Source: CALUOB01 sp944322305 (GTDB lineage Bacteria; Actinomycetota; Coriobacteriia; Coriobacteriales; Coriobacteriaceae). From it: a stretch of 64,000 bases of DNA. The notes under the pieces are model-generated. The model did no database searches. It was not told the origin of the DNA and worked only from the letters and a program-made list of their open reading frames with translations. Where the stretch lies: contig OZ007031.1 of the NCBI GenBank assembly GCA_963931605.1, forward strand, positions 806,001 through 870,000, read 5' to 3'. The translations under genes were made by a program, and so were the position numbers. Positions 59,232-64,000 of this stretch are shown one piece after another (within the stretch, counting starts at the first letter, position 1; the number at the start of each line of letters is the position of its first letter).

Positions 59232-60590
59232 CTACGCCAGCGCCTGCTCGCGCCACACGCCGGCTACCTCGCCGGCCAGGGTGATGGTGCCGCACGCCAC
59301 AAACGGCTCCCCCGCCGCACGCAGGGCCGCCACCGCCTCGGGCACGCTCGCGTACACCGCCGCGGGCTCGAGGCCGCGCTCGCGCAGCAGCTCGGCCGCC
59401 TCCTGCGCAGGCAGGGCGCGCACCGCCGCCGTCTGCGTTGCCACCGCGCGCGGGAACGCGCGGGCGAGAAGGTCGGCGATGCCGGCCACGTCCTTGTCGG
59501 CCAGCACGGCAAACAGAAGCGTCGGGCGCTTCTCCACCGCCGGCGCCACCTCGTCCAAGCAGCTTGTGAACGTCTCGACCGACTGGGGATTGTGGCACGC
59601 GTCGATCATCGCCAGAGGGTCGCGTGAGAGCACCTGGAAGCGCCCGGGCACCGGCGTGGCGGCAAGACTCTCCTGCAGGCGCGCGGCGTCCAGCGCGCGG
59701 CCCAGGTACTGCTCGGCCAGCGCCACAGCGCACGCGGCGTTCTGCGCCTGGTACGCCGGCTGCACCAGCGCGAGCTCGTAGACGCCGTGCACGCCGCGCG
59801 CCGTAAAGCGCACCGCGTCGCCCAAGGCCGCCGGGCGGGCGAGAACCTCGTGCCCCGAGCAGAACGGCTCCACCCCGGCCTCGGCGCAGCGGGCGCGCAT
59901 GACGGCCTCCACGCTCGGCTCGTGGGTGCCCTCGCCCAGCACCACGCGGCGGCCGGGCTTGATGATGGCGGCCTTCTCGGCTGCGATCTCGGCGAGCGTG
60001 TTGCCCAGGATCTTCATGTGGTCGAGCCCGATGCCGGTCACGCCCACCACGCACGGGTTGGCCGCGCTTGTGGCGTCCCAGCGCCCGCCGAGCCCCACCT
60101 CCAGCACGGCCACGTCCACCCGGGCGCGGGCGGCGATGCAAAACGCCGCCACCGTGAGCACGTCGAAGGCGCTTATCGTGTAGGCGGGCTCGACAGCCGC
60201 GGCGCGGCGCTCGTTCACCCGGCGGCCGGCCTCCCCTGCCGCCGCAACGCCCCAGGCAAAGAGCTCGTCGGACACCGGATCGCCGTCGATCTCGATGCGC
60301 TCGTTGAAGCGCACGAGCTGCGGGCTGGTGTAGAGCATGCAGGAAAGCCCCTCGCCGCGCAGGATCCCCGCGCAGAAGCGCACCGTGGAGGTCTTGCCGT
60401 TGGTGCCGGCCACCTGGATGCAGTCGTAGGCGGCGTCCGGGCGCCCCAGCTCGTCGAGGAGCGCCACCACCACCTCGAGCAGGGGACCCTCGGTGCTGCC
60501 CATGAAGCCCGTGTCCGATGCGACGGCCAGCGCCTGCTCGTACGAGAGCGCCGGCACTGCGAACGGCACGGCGTAAGCGGGTTTGTCCAT
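59232..60590 (-). CDS. folC: Folylpolyglutamate synthase / dihydrofolate synthase FolC
   Basis: 452-residue Mur-ligase-fold enzyme adding glutamate to folates. ATP loop QVAGTNGKTSTVRF, YTSPQLVRFNERI, EVGLGGRWDATSAANP, the GLDHMKILGNTLAEIAAEKAAIIKPG motif region, and DACHNPQSVETF in the C-terminal domain. ATG 60590 sits after the valS gene; 99 bp with a class B palindrome lies between. Confidence 0.95.
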   Translation of the reverse strand: MDKPAYAVPFAVPALSYEQALAVASDTGFMGSTEGPLLEVVVALLDELGRPDAAYDCIQVAGTNGKTSTVRFCAGILRGEGLSCMLYTSPQLVRFNERIEIDGDPVSDELFAWGVAAAGEAGRRVNERRAAAVEPAYTISAFDVLTVAAFCIAARARVDVAVLEVGLGGRWDATSAANPCVVGVTGIGLDHMKILGNTLAEIAAEKAAIIKPGRRVVLGEGTHEPSVEAVMRARCAEAGVEPFCSGHEVLARPAALGDAVRFTARGVHGVYELALVQPAYQAQNAACAVALAEQYLGRALDAARLQESLAATPVPGRFQVLSRDPLAMIDACHNPQSVETFTSCLDEVAPAVEKRPTLLFAVLADKDVAGIADLLARAFPRAVATQTAAVRALPAQEAAELLRERGLEPAAVYASVPEAVAALRAAGEPFVACGTITLAGEVAGVWREQALA

Positions 60591-60655
60591 ATCAGTCAGT
60601 CAGCTCCCACACACGGGCGGGGCAGCCTCCCGACCACCCCGCCCGTAAGACGAAA

Positions 60656-60688
60656 TGTGCCAAATTAAGCCCGGCCTAGATTGGCGCA
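60656..60688. repeat. 33-bp palindrome, class B, copy 5
   Basis: Diverged copy (TGTGCCAAATTAAGCC and GGCCTAGATTGGCGCA), preceded by AAGACGAAA. It ends 1 bp before the valS stop codon (60692-60690), the closest contact of the family with a gene. Confidence 0.85.
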
Positions 60689-60689
60689 G

Positions 60690-63401
60690 CTAGTTGAAAT
60701 CGGCCAGCTGCGCGCGCAGGCGCTCGAGGTCGGATGCGAGCTCGGCGGCGCGCTCGCGCTTGGCCGCCACCACCTCGGGCGCCGCCTTGGCGATGAAGCC
60801 CTCGTTGGCGAGGGTGCGCTCGGCGCCGGCCAGCTCCTTCTCGGCCTTGGCGATGGCCTTCTCCACGCGGGCGCGCTCGGCAGCGAAATCCACCAAATCA
60901 CCCACCACCACGAAGGCGTCGAAGTCCGGCCCGGCCAGGGCGATGGAGCCCGCGGGCTTTGCCACCGCGTCCTCAACGTCAACGGCAAGCTCGCTCACGT
61001 TGGCCGTGCCGCGGATGAACTCGCCCATCGAGCCGATGGCGCGCGCCGCCTCGTCGTTGTGGGCGCGCACGGCCACCGCCAGCGCCTCCTTGGGGCTGAT
61101 GCGGTAGCGGGCGCGCGTGGAGCGCACGTCGGTCACCACGGCGCAAGCCAGCTCGAAGGACTTCTCGCCCGTCTCGTCAACAAATCGGGCGTAGTCCTCC
61201 GGACGCGGCCAGGCGGCCACCATCAGCGCCTCGGCACGCGCGGCCTCGCCGGTGTCGGGGTCGACGTCGAACCAGCTGGCGGGCATGTTGTCCCAGATGG
61301 CCTCGGTCACAAACGGCATCAGCGGGTGCATCAGGCGCAGCGCCGTGTCCAGCACGAAGATGAGGTTGCGCTGGGCCTGGAGCCGCTCACCGGGCTCGCG
61401 CAGGCGCGACTTGGTGACCTCGACGTACCAGTCGCACACCTCGTTCCAGAAGAAAGTCTGGATGGTGCGCGCCACCTCGCCGAAGGTGTAGCTCTGGATG
61501 CCCTCCGTCACGGCGGCCACGGTCTTGGCCAGGCGGCTCATCATCCAGGCGTCGGCGGGCGTCTCAACGCGCGGCTCTCCGGGGGTGTAGCCCTCCATGT
61601 TCATGAGAAGGAAGCGGCTCGCGTTCCAGATCTTGGTCACGAAGGCGCGCGCCTGCTCGGTGCGGGGGCTGCCCAGAAACACGCGCGTCTTGGGGTCGAT
61701 GTCGGCGTCGAACTTCACGTCCTGGTTGGCCGTGAACAGGCTCAGCAGGTTGAAGCGCATGGCGTCGGCGCCATAGCGGTCCATGAGCACCATCGGGTCG
61801 ACGCCGTTGCCCTTGGACTTGCTCATGCGGCTGCCGTCCTTGGCCAGGATCGTGGGGTAGATAACCACGTCGCGGAAGGGCACCTCGTGCAGGAAGTACT
61901 CCGAGCTCATGACCATGCGCGCCACCCACAGCGCGATGATGTCACGCGCGGTGACAAGCGCCGTGGTGGGGTGATGGCCCTCAAGCTCCTCGGGGTGCTG
62001 CGGCCAGCCCTGCGTGGCGAAGGTCCACAGCTGGCTGGAGAACCAGGTGTCCAGCACGTTCTCGTCCTGGTGCACGTGGTGGCCGCCGCACTTGGGGCAC
62101 ACGTGCGCGTCCTCCATGAGCGCGTCCTCCCAGCCGCAGTCCTCGCAGTAGAACACCGGGATGCGGTGGCCCCACCACAGCTGGCGCGAGATGCACCAGT
62201 CTTTGAGGTTCTCCATCCACGTGAGGTAGCTCTGCTTCCAGCGCTCGGCGTTGAAGCGCACCTTGCCCGAGGTCACCGCCTCGATGGCCGGGCCCTTCAG
62301 CTTGTCGACCGCCACGAACCACTGCTCGGAGAGCCACGACTCCAGCGTGGTGTCGCAGCGGTAGCAGTGCATGACGGAGTGGTCGTGGTCCTCCACGTGG
62401 TCGAGAAGGCCGTGCTCCTCGAACCACGCCACCACGGCCTCGCGGCACTCGTCGCGCGTCATGCCGGAGAACGCGCCGTAGCCCGGCACCACCACGGCAT
62501 GCTCGTCGAAGATGTTGATCTTCTCAAGGCCGTGCGCCTCGCCCATGGCGTAGTCGTTGGGGTCGTGGGCGGGGGTCACCTTCACGAAGCCCGAGCCGAA
62601 ACCGGCGTCCACGTGCCAGTCCTCGAAGATGGGGATCTCGCGGTTCACGATGGGCAGCATCACGGTCTTGCCCACGAACGCCGCCTTCTCGGGGTCCTTC
62701 GGCGAGACGGCCACGCCGGTGTCGCCGAGCATGGTCTCGGGGCGCGTGGTGGCCACCACGATGTAGTCTTGGCCGTTCACCGGCTCGGTGAGCGGGTAGC
62801 GCAGGTGCCACAGGTGTCCGTGCTCCTCGTGGTACTCGGCCTCGTCGTCCGAGATGGCCGTGGTGCAGCTGGGGCACCAGTTCACGATGCGCTTGCCGCG
62901 GTAGATGAGCCCGTCGTGGTACCAGTCGCAGAAGACCTTGCGCACCGCCTCGGCGTAGTCGTCGTCCATGGTGAAGCGCTCGCCCTCGAAGTCGACCGAG
63001 CAGCCCATGCGGCGGATCTGGTTCTGGATGATGCCGCCGTACTCGTGCGTCCAGTCCCAGCAGGCGTCGATGAACTTCTCGCGCCCCATCTCAAGACGGT
63101 TCTTGCCCTCCTCCTTGAGTTTCTTGTCCACCTTGGTCTGGGTGGCGATGCCGGCGTGGTCGGTTCCCAGGATCCAGCGCGTGGACTTGCCGGCCATGCG
63201 CGCCTGGCGCACGATGGCGTCCTGGATGGAGTCGTCGAGCGCGTGTCCCATGTGCAGCATGCCGGTGACGTTGGGCGGCGGGATGGTGACCGTGCAGTCG
63301 CCCACGCCGGGGCGACGCCGGTAATAGCCGCCGTCGAGCCACTTCTCAAGGATCGCAGGCTCGGTTGCCTGCGGGTCATATGTCTTGGGCATCTCTTCCA
63401 T
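60690..63401 (-). CDS. valS: Valyl-tRNA synthetase
   Basis: Class I synthetase charging tRNA-Val, 903 residues, the normal length. HIGH-type motif PPPNVTGMLHMGHAL, editing domain (about 200-370, with ATTRPETMLGDTGVAV), zinc-knuckle CEDCGW...CPKC, KMSKS loop SRMSKSKGNGVDP, anticodon-binding domain and a C-terminal coiled-coil arm (from about 830). ATG 63401 follows AAGGGAAGG. Only about 110 bp precede it and no T-box leader is visible. Confidence 0.97.
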   Translation of the reverse strand: MEEMPKTYDPQATEPAILEKWLDGGYYRRRPGVGDCTVTIPPPNVTGMLHMGHALDDSIQDAIVRQARMAGKSTRWILGTDHAGIATQTKVDKKLKEEGKNRLEMGREKFIDACWDWTHEYGGIIQNQIRRMGCSVDFEGERFTMDDDYAEAVRKVFCDWYHDGLIYRGKRIVNWCPSCTTAISDDEAEYHEEHGHLWHLRYPLTEPVNGQDYIVVATTRPETMLGDTGVAVSPKDPEKAAFVGKTVMLPIVNREIPIFEDWHVDAGFGSGFVKVTPAHDPNDYAMGEAHGLEKINIFDEHAVVVPGYGAFSGMTRDECREAVVAWFEEHGLLDHVEDHDHSVMHCYRCDTTLESWLSEQWFVAVDKLKGPAIEAVTSGKVRFNAERWKQSYLTWMENLKDWCISRQLWWGHRIPVFYCEDCGWEDALMEDAHVCPKCGGHHVHQDENVLDTWFSSQLWTFATQGWPQHPEELEGHHPTTALVTARDIIALWVARMVMSSEYFLHEVPFRDVVIYPTILAKDGSRMSKSKGNGVDPMVLMDRYGADAMRFNLLSLFTANQDVKFDADIDPKTRVFLGSPRTEQARAFVTKIWNASRFLLMNMEGYTPGEPRVETPADAWMMSRLAKTVAAVTEGIQSYTFGEVARTIQTFFWNEVCDWYVEVTKSRLREPGERLQAQRNLIFVLDTALRLMHPLMPFVTEAIWDNMPASWFDVDPDTGEAARAEALMVAAWPRPEDYARFVDETGEKSFELACAVVTDVRSTRARYRISPKEALAVAVRAHNDEAARAIGSMGEFIRGTANVSELAVDVEDAVAKPAGSIALAGPDFDAFVVVGDLVDFAAERARVEKAIAKAEKELAGAERTLANEGFIAKAAPEVVAAKRERAAELASDLERLRAQLADFN

Positions 63402-63452
63402 GAGGAGATCCTTCCCTTGGGCGAATATACAAGCTACGAGCATAGCACAGCA

Positions 63453-63477
63453 AAAGGCCCGCTGCTGAGCGGGCCTT
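63453..63477 (-). terminator. Terminator between clpX and valS
   Basis: Hairpin AAAGGCCCGCT / AGCGGGCCTTT (63453-63463 and 63467-63477); on the minus strand it is followed by further T (CCTTTTGC), ending the clpX transcript. Confidence 0.85.
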
Positions 63478-63510
63478 TCGACGCAATGCGTTAGAAGCAA
63501 ACGGCCGTGT

Positions 63511-64000
63511 TTACGCGGCGAGCACGCGCCTGGGCTGCTCGGTGCCCTCCACGGCGGCCTTGGTCACCACGACCTCGGCCACGCCCTGCTCACTCGGCAG
63601 GTCGAACATCGTCTGCTGCAGCACGTCCTCGCAGATGGAACGCAGGCCGCGGGCGCCGGTCTTGCGCGCGATGGCCTTCTGGGCGATGGCGCGCAGGGCG
63701 TCCTCCTCAAAGGTGAGGCGGCAGCCCTCGAGCTCGAACATGCGCTGGTACTGCTTCACGATGGCGTTCTTGGGCTCGGTCAGGATCGTCACCAAGTCGT
63801 CCTCGGTCAAGGCGCGCGTCTCGGTGATGATGGGCGTGCGGCCCACGAACTCCGGGATCATGCCGAAGGTGTGCAGGTCCTGCGGAAGCACCTGGCTGAG
63901 CAGCTCGTTCTCGTCAGCCGAGAGGGGGCCGGCGATCTCGGAGTTGAAGCCCACCCCCTTGTTGCCCACGCGGTCGGCCACGATCTTGTCGAGCCCCACG
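63511..64000 (-). CDS. clpX: ATP-dependent Clp protease ATP-binding subunit ClpX (3' part)
   Basis: The window holds the C-terminal ~163 residues; the gene continues beyond position 64000. Visible are VADRVGNKGVGFN, LHTFGMIPEFVGRTPIITE (sensor region), EDDLVTILTEPKNAIVKQYQ and the sensor-2 arginine motif KTGARGLRSICEDVLQQTMFDLPS. ClpX unfolds substrates for ClpP. The N-terminal zinc domain and Walker motifs are outside the window. Confidence 0.95.
   Translation of the reverse strand, partial: VGLDKIVADRVGNKGVGFNSEIAGPLSADENELLSQVLPQDLHTFGMIPEFVGRTPIITETRALTEDDLVTILTEPKNAIVKQYQRMFELEGCRLTFEEDALRAIAQKAIARKTGARGLRSICEDVLQQTMFDLPSEQGVAEVVVTKAAVEGTEQPRRVLAA

Noticed and set aside
60681..63494. 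937-residue open frame on the + strand opposite valS
   Set aside because: Pure shadow of valS on the complementary strand of GC-rich DNA; His/Val/Leu-rich composition, no motif, and valS is certain.
63402..63510. T-box riboswitch ahead of valS
   Set aside because: Only about 110 bp with a terminator for clpX; no specifier loop or T-box sequence.

Overview
The window is 64 kb of high-GC bacterial chromosome with an actinobacterial character. The division set includes SepF, DivIVA and FtsZ but no FtsA, and there is a class A RNase P RNA. Codon use is strongly G/C-ending. The combination of PTS sugar genes, a Pit/DUF47 phosphate pair, a YczE-type membrane protein and a dcw cluster without ftsA suggests the class Coriobacteriia (Collinsella/Olsenella/Atopobium relatives). 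That placement is an inference from gene content, not from a marker search.

Layout. 1-13 kb: an L,D-transpeptidase, then a two-component system (histidine kinase plus a frameshifted response regulator) divergent from an FtsX-type ABC exporter, a MarR/YczE pair with its own operator, an alpha/beta hydrolase and an LPG-synthase/flippase-like membrane protein. 13-24 kb: tRNA-Glu and tRNA-Gln, a GCS2-type glutamate-cysteine ligase, a CCA-adding enzyme, an AEC transporter, an ECF sigma factor with a membrane partner, PepC, a HAD phosphatase, a YigZ protein, and DUF47/Pit phosphate uptake behind Pho-box-like repeats. 24.3-24.7 kb: rnpB. 24.9-45.3 kb: an almost continuous dcw cluster on the minus strand, in transcription order mraZ-rsmH-ftsL-ftsI-murF-mraY-murD-ftsW-murG-murC-murB-ftsQ-ftsZ-pgeF-yggS-sepF-yggT-divIVA. 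murE is absent from its usual place between ftsI and murF. 46.7-55.8 kb: a carbohydrate region in decay. A GH1 6-phospho-beta-glucosidase gene is split by a 1069-bp IS481-family element, and a sucrose-type PTS EIIBC gene is frameshifted next to an intact GH32 hydrolase and a LacI regulator. 56.8-64 kb: an RlpA-like secreted cell-wall protein, a HAD phosphatase, folC, valS and the 3' part of clpX.

How the parts work together. Most of the middle of the window builds the cell envelope: MurF, MraY, MurD, MurG, MurC and MurB make and deliver lipid II. FtsW and FtsI polymerise and cross-link it at the septum, FtsZ, SepF and DivIVA position the machine, and MraZ probably controls transcription. L,D-transpeptidase and RlpA-like proteins remodel the wall. 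The sugar region would have imported and cleaved sucrose and beta-glucosides through the PTS, but two of its genes carry inactivating lesions in this sequence.

The most unusual content is intergenic. Three repeat classes recur: (A) modular elements of about 100-400 bp, in which degenerate ~30-bp modules (GGTTGGTCGC...TTTGTCG) face each other across a central hairpin (four copies, one expanded into a higher-order ~104-bp array); (B) a 33-bp palindrome with 16-bp arms (TGCGCCAAATTAGGCC), five copies; (C) long nested hairpins, typically a ~19-bp outer stem enclosing a ~10-bp inner stem, five copies. Upstream of mraZ there are two sets of GTGGG(A/G) direct repeats with roughly 10-bp spacing that look like MraZ operators. 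None of these repeats carries a recognisable gene, and I know no published description of classes A to C.
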